NCBI RefSeq assembly: GCF_016595795.1
Contig: NZ_JAENHN010000046.1
Span: 92,425 to 156,424 of the forward strand
Source of the DNA: Clostridium yunnanense
GTDB lineage: Bacteria > Bacillota > Clostridia > Clostridiales > Clostridiaceae
Direction of reading: 5' to 3'
DNA length: 64,000 nucleotides
Shown: positions 17,064 through 25,539 of the stretch, piece by piece
Numbering within the stretch: the first letter of the stretch is position 1
How the letters are laid out: every line of letters begins with the position of its first letter
Program-made: the position numbers and the translations under genes
Notes under the pieces: model-generated
Seen by the model: only the letters and a program-made list of their open reading frames with translations
Databases searched by the model: none
Told to the model about the DNA's origin: nothing

Positions 17064-17477
17064 TTAAAGATTCTTAGTAAAATAATATCGCTTTCCTGTC
17101 ACGGGATAGTTTTCTACTGCAAACACTTCTTTGTACCCATATTTTTTATAAAATTCAGGTGCCTGAAAACTAAAGGTATCTAAGAATACATACTTACAGC
17201 CTCTCTCTCTTGCTGTTTTTTCTGCCTGCTTTAAAATTTCACTTCCTATATTCTGACCTCTTAACTCTTCACTCACCCACAAATATTTCACGGACAACCA
17301 GTTTCCATGAGTATCTCCAATGAGCCCTGCAACCTTTTTACCTGCTTCATTCTGTAAATAAATTCCTAAGTCCTTTGGGTTCTTATCTTCAATTCTCGCC
17401 AAATTGTATTCTAGTAATCCTTGAAAAATATCATCTTTATCTTGCTCATTAACTTTATCAGTAATTTCAAAATTCAT
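17064..17477 (-). CDS. GNAT N-acetyltransferase
   Basis: 137 residues with the GNAT core: KYLWVSEELRGQNIGSEILK contains the acetyl-CoA pyrophosphate loop R-G-Q-N-I-G, followed by KYVFLDTFSFQAPEFYKKYGY. The ATG at 17477 follows aaaggggga. It is first in the GNAT-phosphotransferase-kinase cluster, whose promoter is likely the extended -10 motif at 17516-17536. Substrate unknown. Confidence 0.9.
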   Translation of the reverse strand: MNFEITDKVNEQDKDDIFQGLLEYNLARIEDKNPKDLGIYLQNEAGKKVAGLIGDTHGNWLSVKYLWVSEELRGQNIGSEILKQAEKTARERGCKYVFLDTFSFQAPEFYKKYGYKEVFAVENYPVTGKRYYFTKNL

Positions 17478-17515
17478 TTTTGCTCTATCCCCCTTTGTAT
17501 GTCATTTATCCTTGT

Positions 17516-17536
17516 TATTATAACATATTTTGTAAA
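17516..17536 (-). promoter_or_regulatory. Extended -10 promoter motif, copy 4
   Basis: Minus strand TTTACAAAATATGTTATAAT, 39 bp upstream of the GNAT start; same block as at 6964, 9033 and 9714. Confidence 0.6.
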
Positions 17537-17635
17537 CATACCATTAGTTTGTATATACTTTTTCAATATATTTGCTTATTTGTATCCAAATGTTGTAGTA
17601 ATTCTAACTATGGATATTGCTTTAAAATAAATTGT

Positions 17636-17676
17636 AAAAACGCCTTCCCTTAAATTCACATCAAAGGAGGGCGCTT
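17636..17676 (-). terminator. Probable terminator
   Basis: GCGCCCTCCTTT and AAGGGAAGGCG can pair with one mismatch on the minus strand and are followed by TTTTT. It lies just past the methionine aminopeptidase relic and was probably its terminator. Confidence 0.5.
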
Positions 17677-17725
17677 AATATTATGCTCTTCTTACACTTT
17701 AAACTTACCATTACTAACTTAAAAG

Positions 17726-18055
17726 TTAATGTGCTAATACCTCATATCCATCACTTGTAACCAATACCATGATTTTCTCTTGAGCTGAAGGCTGCCCATC
17801 TGCCGTATAAAAAGTCCAACCATTCTTCTCATCTAAAAATATTTCATCCGTCTCTGATGATATCCCGTGACACACCTCTTCGGAAACCCTTCATACCCAA
17901 GTTGTGCCTGTATAGCACCAAACTCCATTGTTTTTTCATACACAAGTCTATTAATTTCCTCTGTAGTCATACCTTCCTTTTTTGAATGCCTTATTAAATA
18001 TTGTATACCTAAAATCACTGAACCTTCAATTGATGTTATATTGTCAAAGGTGTTG
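17726..18055 (-). pseudogene. Methionine aminopeptidase relic (frameshift plus large deletion)
   Basis: One minus-strand frame reads TTEEINRLVYEKTMEFGAIQ then AQLGYEGFPK, the N-terminal part of type I methionine aminopeptidase. Near 17878 the coding frame shifts and continues VCHGIS, then at once DEIFLDEKNGWTFYTADGQP and LVTSDGYEVLA, which is the C-terminal end of the same enzyme. Most of the catalytic middle with the metal ligands is gone. The piece lies directly after the acyltransferase gene, whose last codons overlap the open frame. It cannot be an active peptidase. Confidence 0.75.
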
Positions 18056-18067
18056 ATTCCGTTAGAT

Positions 18068-19114
18068 TTAGAATATTGGCATATCAACACCTGATATTAC
18101 TTTAACTTTGTTTTCATATGCATATTCTGAGTGGAGGATTGTGGACTTGCTTCTATTTGTAATAAAGTAATCTGTTTTTCTAAACATAGCCCTTTCATTT
18201 TCTTTATTTTCTATACAAATACTAACACTACATATAGGGTTTTCAGTTACTAATTGTTCAGCTATAAATTTATTAAGCAAATGGATTGCCTCTGTATTGT
18301 TATTTGCAAATTCTTCATCAATATATAAAATTAATAAATGGTCAGCCTTTAATTTAAATTTTTTTATAAATTCCCTAATTACTCTCTGCCAAATAGCATA
18401 TGGCTCAGTAAAATCCATGAAAAATAGATATGTGTTGTCCATCTTCTGCATTTGAATATCTTTTACTTTTTTCTTATTCTCTAATGCTTCATAATAAAAC
18501 TTATTGCAAAAGGCAACTACATCTTCACTTTTGAAAAACTCGTTATTTTCTATAATCTTATCACTGCTCCAATTCCACCATTGAATAGTAAGAAGCTTAT
18601 CTATTATCTCTTCACTAAATCTATATTTTATTATCTTTGCAGGGTTTCCTCCTACTATTGCATAGGGTGGCACATCTTTAACAACATGTGAGTTAGATGC
18701 CACAATCGCTCCATTATGAATTGTTACTCCGGCCATAACAGTTACATTATGACCTAACCATACATCATTTTGAATTAATATTTGTCCCTTTTCTCTATAA
18801 CTACTGTCATAGTTATACTCATTATTTTCTTTAAATAACTTTGACACTCCTGTGGCCAAATTAAGATAATCATGTCCTAGCCCCATAGTAAAATCTGAAC
18901 AGTGTGCAATTGAAACAAATTGACCTACTTGTAAATTATGGATAGCGTATCCTTCCGATATGGTAAAGTCAGCTCCACTAGTAATTTTTCCACCTACTAT
19001 ATAAGACTCTCTACCAACACAGGCAATAGGGAATTTATCTCCAATACCAAGATTAATATAGTATATATTAGTTTCAGGATTTGTTGTAAAAGGTACTGAG
19101 AAATCAAGAATCAT
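18068..19114 (-). CDS. CatB/Vat-like O-acetyltransferase with extra C-terminal domain
   Basis: 348 residues. Residues about 1-200 are a left-handed beta-helix (hexapeptide repeat) acyltransferase; QNDVWLGHNVTVMAGVTIHN and PPYAIVGGNPAKIIKYRF are hallmarks of the xenobiotic/sugar O-acetyltransferase group. Residues about 220-348 form a separate alpha/beta domain ending FITNRSKSTILHSEYAYENK, which looks like a piece of a glycan-processing protein. The ATG follows aaggggag. It probably acetylates a sugar or antibiotic; the extra domain is unusual for Vat enzymes. Confidence 0.75.
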   Translation of the reverse strand: MILDFSVPFTTNPETNIYYINLGIGDKFPIACVGRESYIVGGKITSGADFTISEGYAIHNLQVGQFVSIAHCSDFTMGLGHDYLNLATGVSKLFKENNEYNYDSSYREKGQILIQNDVWLGHNVTVMAGVTIHNGAIVASNSHVVKDVPPYAIVGGNPAKIIKYRFSEEIIDKLLTIQWWNWSSDKIIENNEFFKSEDVVAFCNKFYYEALENKKKVKDIQMQKMDNTYLFFMDFTEPYAIWQRVIREFIKKFKLKADHLLILYIDEEFANNNTEAIHLLNKFIAEQLVTENPICSVSICIENKENERAMFRKTDYFITNRSKSTILHSEYAYENKVKVISGVDMPIF

Positions 19115-19420
19115 GTTTTATCTCCCCTTCATTTATATTAAATGCCATTATACAAGCTTTTTTACTGTTATTTTATAGATAAACAACAACTAACTAGAAT
19201 AACTTATAACTATAATACTTATTATTATGTCATAAGCATCAATTTGTTTCAGAGGTTTCTGATTCTAAGTAGTACATTTTTAATTATAATAGATTAAAAT
19301 AAATCTACAAATTACACACCAAATATTTGTAATTCTTCAAATTTATACTGTATAATTATAGATAAAGTTTTTCATTTTATTGTGAGTTTTTACATTGAAT
19401 TTTAAAGGAGAATTACAGCT
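19115..19420. other. Spacer with the Nudix gene promoter
   Basis: 306 bp between divergent genes. TTGTAA (19327-19332) and TATAAT (19351-19356), 18 bp apart, make a good promoter for the Nudix gene. I see no other structure. Confidence 0.5.
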
Positions 19421-19879
19421 ATGGATAGACATTTTACTGTTTCGGTTTTTATTGTTCATAAAGATAAAGTATTATTACACTTACATAAAAAGGCGAAAAA
19501 AATACTTCCTCTAGGTGGTCATGTAGAAGCTAATGAACTACCTGAAGAAGCATGTATTCGTGAAGCATTTGAAGAATCTGGCTTGGAAATCACCCTATAT
19601 GGTCCAGCAAATAAAGAACTAAAGGAATCTTGTGAATTAGTAAGTGAAAAGCTCTTAATAAATCCTATGTACACAATTTTTGGTGAGATAGCCCCAGGAC
19701 ATTGCCATATAGACTTTGTTTATTATGGAACTGCTAAAGCTTACGAGACAAGCCCCGCTGATGGTGAATCTAATTTACTTCATTGGTACACTAAAGAAGA
19801 CTTAAAAAATGCTGACAATATTCAAGCAAATATCTTAACACTAGCTACTGAGGCATTAGAATTATTAGGTGAAAGATAG
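19421..19879 (+). CDS. Nudix hydrolase
   Basis: 152 residues. The Nudix box is complete: GHVEANELPEEACIREAFEE followed by SGL, matching Gx5Ex7REUxEExGU. The enzyme hydrolyses a nucleoside diphosphate linked to another group, in the cytoplasm. aaaggagaa precedes the ATG. It stands alone and converges with a GNAT gene 17 bp downstream. Confidence 0.9.
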   Translation: MDRHFTVSVFIVHKDKVLLHLHKKAKKILPLGGHVEANELPEEACIREAFEESGLEITLYGPANKELKESCELVSEKLLINPMYTIFGEIAPGHCHIDFVYYGTAKAYETSPADGESNLLHWYTKEDLKNADNIQANILTLATEALELLGER

Positions 19880-19896
19880 ATATAAGTCATTATGTA

Positions 19897-20460
19897 TTAT
19901 TTTCTTTTTACATAATAATCACTATAAGGAAAGTTGTTGTTTTCTAATTTATCAAAGTTACTATTTTCCAAGGCTAAAACTCTTTCCCCATCGTCTTTAG
20001 TTGCTTTAATGATGATATCTTTAATATCAAAGTCTGTATAAAAATTATCAGAAACTACTCTTAAAATTTCAGATAAAACTATTTCATTTTCAAGAGATGA
20101 AATAATGTCTATTCTTAATATACCAGTCTGACAATTACCATCGCAAAATCTTGTTGTATTAGGAACCGGTGCTATTTCCATAGTACCTACTATCTTATTT
20201 GTGTGCTTATGATTAATACTCCATCTTATATAAAATCTGTCGTCAAATTCTTGCTCCCATCCTTTAATCCCCTTTATTACAGCATCAATATTACGTGTAT
20301 CCCATATACCGCCACAATTATCATTATTCATACGGTTTTTAGTAATCGGATCAGAATAGCACTCAAATAAGTCTATTGCGTCTTCCTCTTTAACTTTTGT
20401 AAATATTAAATTATTACTTTCATAAACTGGACACTTATCAAATGGATTAATACTACACAT
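19897..20460 (-). CDS. GNAT-like acetyltransferase
   Basis: About 187 residues from ATG at 20460, six bases after gggggat. The front half resembles RimJ-type GNATs (VKEEDAIDLFECYSDPITK), and GTMEIAPVPNTTRFCDGNCQ is in the expected strand 4 region. The usual R/Q-x-x-G-x-G/A loop is not obvious, so activity is uncertain. No operon partner. Confidence 0.6.
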   Translation of the reverse strand: MCSINPFDKCPVYESNNLIFTKVKEEDAIDLFECYSDPITKNRMNNDNCGGIWDTRNIDAVIKGIKGWEQEFDDRFYIRWSINHKHTNKIVGTMEIAPVPNTTRFCDGNCQTGILRIDIISSLENEIVLSEILRVVSDNFYTDFDIKDIIIKATKDDGERVLALENSNFDKLENNNFPYSDYYVKRK

Positions 20461-20550
20461 TAATAGATCCCCCATCTTTCTATATATAACTTCCATATAA
20501 TTATATAGCATATTGTTATTTAGTTTCAATTTTTTGTAATAACTGTACGT

Positions 20551-20732
20551 AAGTTACTTGATGACACTAAAAGAATAGTCTTTGATAATGCTGTGAAACA
20601 AGGAATATTTAGTTTGGATGAACGTAATAAATTAAAATGCTTGAAAAAGAAAATAAGGAGCTTAGAGAACAACTTAAAATTAATTACGCAGATATTTACA
20701 GACAATTATGCTTTATAAAAATTATGGTATAA
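20551..20732 (+). pseudogene. Frameshifted relic, possibly of a transposon protein
   Basis: From 20551 the frame reads KLLDDTKRIVFDNAVKQGIF then SLDERNKLK; coding then continues one frame over from 20637 as MLEKENKELREQLKINYADI, YRQL. The coiled-coil ELREQL...Y end resembles the C-termini of Tn554-type TnpC/DUF6262 proteins, though the match is weak. It lies directly upstream of a gene with foreign-looking base use. Confidence 0.45.
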
Positions 20733-20846
20733 TCAAATATATAATTTAAGGTACAATTGTAAATTAATACAATAAAACCGTTATATGATATATCGCGAAA
20801 AGCCGCGGTTATCCGAGCCGCAGATTAAAATAGGAGGATAATATTG

Positions 20847-21707
20847 ATGAGATTAAAAGATATAAAACTTTGGGAAAAAAATGTTCCTGATGCCGACTTA
20901 TTTTCTACTATTGGGGACTTGAATAACGAAGGGTTACCTACCCTGACCCCTTATTTATTAAAAGGGGAGAAACCCCGCGCTGCAATTATTGTTTGCCCTG
21001 GTGGATCATTTCAATTTAGAGCGTCAAGTGAAGGAGAACCAATTGCAAAATGGCTAAATCAAATAGGAATAAATGCTTTTGTTTTAAATTATCGGGTTGC
21101 TCCTTTTACTCCATTTACGTCAACCAAAGATGCAGTCCGAGCGGTTAGGTATATTCGGTATCATGCCATAGAATTTAATATTGATCCGGAACGAATCGGC
21201 ATGATAGGATTTTCAGCTGGCGGTTATCTCACCTCTTTTGTAGGAACTCATTTTGATAATGGAATTATAGAACCGGATAGTCGAGATGCCCAAATTATGT
21301 CGATGCTTTTGGGAGAACCAGATTTTAACGATCCGATTGATCAAACGAGTTCTAAACTTAATGCGATGATTTTATGTTATGCTGAGACATCCCCCTTTTC
21401 TAAGGAAAAATTGCCCCCAGATTCTCTATTAACAAAAGATATTACAGTGGATGAATTTATAGACTTTACCTCAAATCATAAACATGTTACAGCGAAGACA
21501 CCACCGACTTTTCTATGGATTACAGCCACCGATCACTGGAATTTTCAGCGCCAAAACTTACTTTTTGCTCAAGCTCTAAATGAGCTAAATCTACCATTTG
21601 ATTTACATATATTCTCCAAAGGTCCCCATGGTTTAGGATTAGGTGAGGATGAACCTACGGTAGCAATCTGGACAAAAATTTGTGAAAATTGGCTTCAAGG
21701 ATTATAA
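20847..21707 (+). CDS. Alpha/beta hydrolase (acetyl-esterase type)
   Basis: 286 residues. Oxyanion-hole motif CPGGSF (about 50-55), nucleophile elbow GFSAGG (Ser about 122), acid in ITATDHWN and catalytic His in GPHGLGLG, as in BD-FAE-like acetyl- and feruloyl-esterases. No signal peptide. aggagg precedes the ATG. Codons such as CGG, CCG and CGC are frequent, unlike the neighbours, and the leader has a GC-rich imperfect hairpin (gccgcgg...ccgagccgc, about 20803-20822), suggesting acquisition from a less AT-rich donor. Confidence 0.8.
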   Translation: MRLKDIKLWEKNVPDADLFSTIGDLNNEGLPTLTPYLLKGEKPRAAIIVCPGGSFQFRASSEGEPIAKWLNQIGINAFVLNYRVAPFTPFTSTKDAVRAVRYIRYHAIEFNIDPERIGMIGFSAGGYLTSFVGTHFDNGIIEPDSRDAQIMSMLLGEPDFNDPIDQTSSKLNAMILCYAETSPFSKEKLPPDSLLTKDITVDEFIDFTSNHKHVTAKTPPTFLWITATDHWNFQRQNLLFAQALNELNLPFDLHIFSKGPHGLGLGEDEPTVAIWTKICENWLQGL

Positions 21708-21780
21708 TATTACGTTTTTTGATTCCATTGTTGTAATCTCAGTATGGAATGATGTGTTTTTATCCATACCGTATTAATCA

Positions 21781-21820
21781 AAAAACTGCATTATTCATAA
21801 TTGAATTCTGCAGTTTTTTT
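21781..21820 (+). terminator. Terminator of the esterase gene
   Basis: AAAACTGCATTATTCA and TGAATTCTGCAGTTTT pair with one bulge and are followed by a run of T. The spacer to 22084 shows no gene. Confidence 0.8.
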
Positions 21821-22084
21821 GTGTCTCAATATGAAAAAAAGACGACGTAACTTGTGAAATTTAAGATACGAACAGTGCTCTCTGAAAACCGAATAATGCA
21901 GTGAAAAAATATTTTTAAACCCCTTTCGGTCTACGCTTTTAATAGAGTCAATTGGTATAACATGGTATAATTAATGGTGATTAATACAGAATGGTAGAAA
22001 AAATGCGAATGATGCAAAAGGTAATGTTAATAGCTGAAACATTTTTGTAAGAATTATAACTGATGGTTACGGAGGTCATGATAA

Positions 22085-22591
22085 ATGTACAAGACAATAA
22101 ATAATCTACTTCATTTTTTTACTATCATAGTTTACATCGGATTTGGAATGCCCATCATGGGCTTGCTAAAAGATAGAGGTAGAGGAGTCACGGACTCTCT
22201 TTTTCATTACAATAAAACTATCTATTTAAAGTCTTCATTAATTGGAATAGTTATCGCAATACTATCCATAGCTATTTGTATTGTCTTGAAAAAGAAAATT
22301 AAGCAAATGGACTGTGAAATAAAGTCGTTACCTCCTTATAATGCACCTGTGGTTAAATATCAGCTATATAAAAGTAGTATATATTCAGTTGTCTTTAGTA
22401 TAGATGGTAAAAAGTATCAACATAAATTTAAAGCAATAGGAGTTAAAAAAGTTTATGACTTTAACAAAGGGTCTTACGTAAGATATAGGAATTATAAAGA
22501 TGAAATTATCCCCGAAACATTCTATTTAGCAATTCCTAAGTATGAGAAAGGTATTAAAAACAAGTGGGCTTATTTAAGCGAAAATCAATAG
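22085..22591 (+). CDS. Predicted membrane protein of unknown function
   Basis: 168 residues with two hydrophobic segments (about 8-26 and 50-70), then a Lys-rich turn and a soluble C-terminal half of beta-strand character (IYSVVFSIDGKKYQHKF, GSYVRYRNY). This resembles DUF3592-type membrane proteins but the match is not certain. acggaggtc precedes the ATG; its own terminator follows. I cannot assign a role. Confidence 0.65.
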   Translation: MYKTINNLLHFFTIIVYIGFGMPIMGLLKDRGRGVTDSLFHYNKTIYLKSSLIGIVIAILSIAICIVLKKKIKQMDCEIKSLPPYNAPVVKYQLYKSSIYSVVFSIDGKKYQHKFKAIGVKKVYDFNKGSYVRYRNYKDEIIPETFYLAIPKYEKGIKNKWAYLSENQ

Positions 22592-22633
22592 GCAAAACAA
22601 TATTGAGTCACATTCTTCTATTATTACGAACCA

Positions 22634-22663
22634 CCCCCAGCAAATTTATTGCTGGGGTTTTTA
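22634..22663 (+). terminator. Terminator of the membrane protein gene
   Basis: CCCCAGCAA, 5-nt loop, TTGCTGGGG, then TTTTT: a canonical intrinsic terminator. Confidence 0.9.
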
Positions 22664-22750
22664 ATACAACATACTATACATATATAATATATTGAAAGTA
22701 ATATTTTTTGAAAGTTTTAAAAAAATTACTCTTGATAAACATATAGTTAT

Positions 22751-23575
22751 CTATATATTCCTTCCCGGAAACATCAAGTTCTTTTCTATTTCATTAAACC
22801 CAAAAGATTTATAAAGACTTACTGCAGGCTTGTTTAACTCCCACACCTCAAGCTTTGTTTGGCTTAATCCATTTACTAAAAAATAATTAAAGATATAATT
22901 AAGTATAACTTTTGCTATACCTTTTCCACGTGCCTCTGGAAGAACATATATAGTTTCTATATAGCCAAAAGTATCATCTTGAAAAATTGTACACCCACCA
23001 CATCTTTTGCCTTGTACTAAAAAGTATAAGCTCTTAAAACAAGCTCTTTTACTTTGTTCTATAAAACCATCCATATCTACTGGTGATATAAATATCTCGT
23101 CGTACATTTTCTTATAATCAACAAGCTCTTCTTCAACTTCTAAGTTCACATCTACTATCTCAACTTCTTTAGGCAGTGTATACTTAAAACCATCATCAAT
23201 ACTTGCTTCCATTATGATACTATAATCTTCTTCAAAGCCATTTTTAATATAGAAATTCATATTTTCCATATTGTACTGAAAACCAGAGTATATTCTCGCA
23301 TTTAAATCAGGCCTTTCCTCACGAAGCTCCTTTGCTCTAAGAAAAACTTTATCGAATAGCAATTGTTTAACTTCAGCTTCTAAAGACTTGTCCATATTTT
23401 CTGCTAAATTTATATCCATAAAAATAAGATAAGGTATTTCCTCAATCTGTCTATGATTCGTATTAGGGTATACATAGGAGCTACCTAAATAATTTCCATC
23501 ATCCTTAAACGCTATAAAAATATTATCCTTACTATTACCATACTGATCTTCCATTGGATTTTTTATCTCAATACC
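22751..23575 (-). CDS. Double-domain GNAT acetyltransferase
   Basis: About 274 residues from ATG at 23575 (aaaggagaag upstream). The C-terminal domain has the acetyl-CoA loop in VLPEARGKGIAKVILNYIF and the closing LYKSFGFNEIEKN; the N-terminal half looks like a second, degenerate GNAT fold (FYIKNGFEEDYSIIME). It lies 17 bp after an AraC-type regulator, so the two are one operon. Target unknown. Confidence 0.85.
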   Translation of the reverse strand, partial: GIEIKNPMEDQYGNSKDNIFIAFKDDGNYLGSSYVYPNTNHRQIEEIPYLIFMDINLAENMDKSLEAEVKQLLFDKVFLRAKELREERPDLNARIYSGFQYNMENMNFYIKNGFEEDYSIIMEASIDDGFKYTLPKEVEIVDVNLEVEEELVDYKKMYDEIFISPVDMDGFIEQSKRACFKSLYFLVQGKRCGGCTIFQDDTFGYIETIYVLPEARGKGIAKVILNYIFNYFLVNGLSQTKLEVWELNKPAVSLYKSFGFNEIEKNLMFPGRNI

Positions 23576-23592
23576 CATATTTTCTTCTCCTT

Positions 23593-24465
23593 TTATCTTC
23601 TTTCTACAGGAATCCATACCTCACAGGTATACTGATTATATTCACTGTCATCCCAAAAATACTTTTCTATATATGCTCCCTCAACTTCTTTAAAGCCTGA
23701 CTTTGGAAACCATTCTAAATATATTCTCTTCCACAAATCACTTATGGCAAGTCTATTTAAGCTGTCTCCCTTACCATCAAAAACAGCAAAAGTATAGGAA
23801 GGTATCTCTAACACCTTGTATTCCTTTGGTATATCACGCTCCGGTGCTTCCCACCCCATCATATATTTTCTGCTGCCATCTTCCTTAAAATCATAATGAA
23901 TTCCGTGTAACATATGCATCTTAGGATATCCTAAAAACTCATTAATTTTTTGATGGGTTCCATCAACCCAAATCTTATCACAGAATTTAGGTATCTCTTC
24001 ATAAAGCAGATTATCCGCTATGGTGGTTTCAAACTCTACACCAAAAACCTTAAAACTATCCTTTTCAATTATCCTATAATTCAATTCGCAGTTCCCCTTA
24101 ATTGATATTTGAAATGAAAGTTTAGGAAATGCTTTTAGCCTTATATTACCCTTTTTTATCTTTGAAGGAGTTACTCCGTGCAATCTTTGAAAGGCTTTGG
24201 TGAAAGCGTCTATGCTTTCATAGCCATACCTTATAGCTACATCAGTAACCCTTACATCCTTAGAAGTCAATTCTTCTGCAGCAAGAGTAAGCCTTCTATT
24301 TCTTATGTATTCACCTATAGTAAATCCAGTTAACGCATGAAACATTCGCTGAAAATGAGACCGTGACAAGTACGCAACCTTTGCTACGTCTTCAATCTCT
24401 ATAGTTGAATTCAAATTATCTTCAATATAATCAAGTGCGTTATTAAGACTTTTAATTATTTCCAA
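23593..24465 (-). CDS. AraC-family regulator with GyrI-like effector domain
   Basis: About 290 residues. Two helix-turn-helix motifs are at the N-terminus (VAYLSRSHFQRMFHALTG and VAIRYGYESIDAFTKAFQR, LHGVTPSKIKKG) and a GyrI/SOUL-like small-molecule domain fills the rest, the Rob/SoxS-like plan. The best start is TTG at 24465, eight bases after ggagg; the upstream GTG overlaps that site. It probably senses a toxic compound and controls the GNAT downstream. Confidence 0.88.
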   Translation of the reverse strand: MEIIKSLNNALDYIEDNLNSTIEIEDVAKVAYLSRSHFQRMFHALTGFTIGEYIRNRRLTLAAEELTSKDVRVTDVAIRYGYESIDAFTKAFQRLHGVTPSKIKKGNIRLKAFPKLSFQISIKGNCELNYRIIEKDSFKVFGVEFETTIADNLLYEEIPKFCDKIWVDGTHQKINEFLGYPKMHMLHGIHYDFKEDGSRKYMMGWEAPERDIPKEYKVLEIPSYTFAVFDGKGDSLNRLAISDLWKRIYLEWFPKSGFKEVEGAYIEKYFWDDSEYNQYTCEVWIPVERR

Positions 24466-24617
24466 GTTTTCAACCTCCACTAAAGTATATAAAAATGTCT
24501 AACTTTATTCTCGACTTTTTGTGCTTTGTTTTGTCCATTTTAATTATCACTTTACCTTAATCAAACTAATTCCTATTATACTATTTTTTGTAATCAATTG
24601 TATTTAGCAATAAACAT

Positions 24618-25289
24618 CTATTTTATTTCTCCATTTAATTCTATAGTAAAATATTCTTTACTTTTTATAATTTCATATGTGGCTAATAAACCATCTGAAT
24701 CATCATGTATTGCTATCTTCTTAATTAATCCAGTATGTGATAACATATTTACAATATCTGTTACTTTATCTGTAGAATAGTTTGCTAAATGTTGTAATCT
24801 TTCAAGCCACGTTTCATTATAATTTTTTTTATTTTTAATTAGGTTAAAATACTGATATGAATTGATATTTGAATGAATTGTAATATCTTTAGGTTCAATA
24901 CAGTAAGGTATTATTACTTCAGGAGCTCTAAACATACCATTTTTATATTCATCAATATGCACTGCTGAATTATCATAGTATGAAACTAATTCTTTATATA
25001 AAGGTAGGTTTGCAACCTGTTCTCTTGTCCCAACAAAATTAACAAATGCTGATGAAATAATATCCATATTTGCAACAATGCAATCTTTAGGTGTAACTTT
25101 TATTCGTAAACATACATACTCTTTATCATTCAAATATCCCATCTTATCATGCTCTGGTATAAGCCAAGCATATATCGCCTTTTCTCGTATTATACTATTC
25201 AGTTTATTAAATTTTGAAACAACCATTAATCCTTGTTCCAAGATTATTGGAACATTTTCTCTTTTTGTAAAATGATATACATAAGTCAA
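24618..25289 (-). CDS. Putative ADP-ribosyltransferase-like protein (DarT-like)
   Basis: 223 residues starting with TTG at 25289 behind ggagggg. The front YVYHFTKRENVPIILEQGL resembles the NAD-binding H-x-T strand and helix of DarT/Tpt1-type ADP-ribosyltransferases, and FRAPEVIIPYCIEPKDI resembles their strand with the catalytic Glu. The last 65 residues (from about 160) may form a winged helix. No DarG macrodomain antitoxin is next to it. I rate the fold as plausible and the activity as unproven; toxin, defence or NAD-linked modification are all open. Confidence 0.45.
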   Translation of the reverse strand: MTYVYHFTKRENVPIILEQGLMVVSKFNKLNSIIREKAIYAWLIPEHDKMGYLNDKEYVCLRIKVTPKDCIVANMDIISSAFVNFVGTREQVANLPLYKELVSYYDNSAVHIDEYKNGMFRAPEVIIPYCIEPKDITIHSNINSYQYFNLIKNKKNYNETWLERLQHLANYSTDKVTDIVNMLSHTGLIKKIAIHDDSDGLLATYEIIKSKEYFTIELNGEIK

Positions 25290-25331
25290 TTGATACCCCT
25301 CCTTGAATTCAATACGCTAACTGTCTTTGTT

Positions 25332-25442
25332 CTATCCATACCACACAAAACGCAAACCTGCGCCCTTGATATACCTATTTTCCTCTTGCCCTACTGTCCT
25401 TAAATCCTCTATATCCTTTTTTACTGACTCTATCGTTGTCAT
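25332..25442 (-). CDS. Possible 36-residue small ORF
   Basis: ATG at 25442 lies seven bases after cggaggt. The peptide MTTIESVKKDIEDLRTVGQE, then ENRYIKGAGLRFVWYG, is charged and not membrane-like. It may be a small protein or the surviving start of a deleted gene; it shares the leader region upstream of the ADP-ribosyltransferase-like gene. Confidence 0.4.
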   Translation of the reverse strand: MTTIESVKKDIEDLRTVGQEENRYIKGAGLRFVWYG

Positions 25443-25539
25443 AATAAGACCTCCGTAATCATTTGGCTTGAAGCCACTTCCTCATTATGGTACAATAGCC
25501 ACAAAATAGTTAAATTTATGAAATTGAGAGGTCTTTTTT

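Noticed and set aside
17833-18090. An intact 85-residue protein
   Set aside because: It is one frame of the broken methionine aminopeptidase; its last 12 residues are out of frame with the family and its start lies inside the acyltransferase gene.
20551-20732. Intact transposase or insertion sequence
   Set aside because: Only a frameshifted fragment is present; no terminal repeats or catalytic domain were found, so no mobile element is called.
21840-21930. Sequence ctctgaaaaccgaataatg, faintly like rRNA spacer DNA
   Set aside because: No 16S, 23S or tRNA sequence is nearby; the likeness is too short to support an rRNA remnant.
24618-25289. Confirmed DarTG toxin-antitoxin system
   Set aside because: No macrodomain DarG partner is adjacent and the catalytic pattern is only partly convincing.
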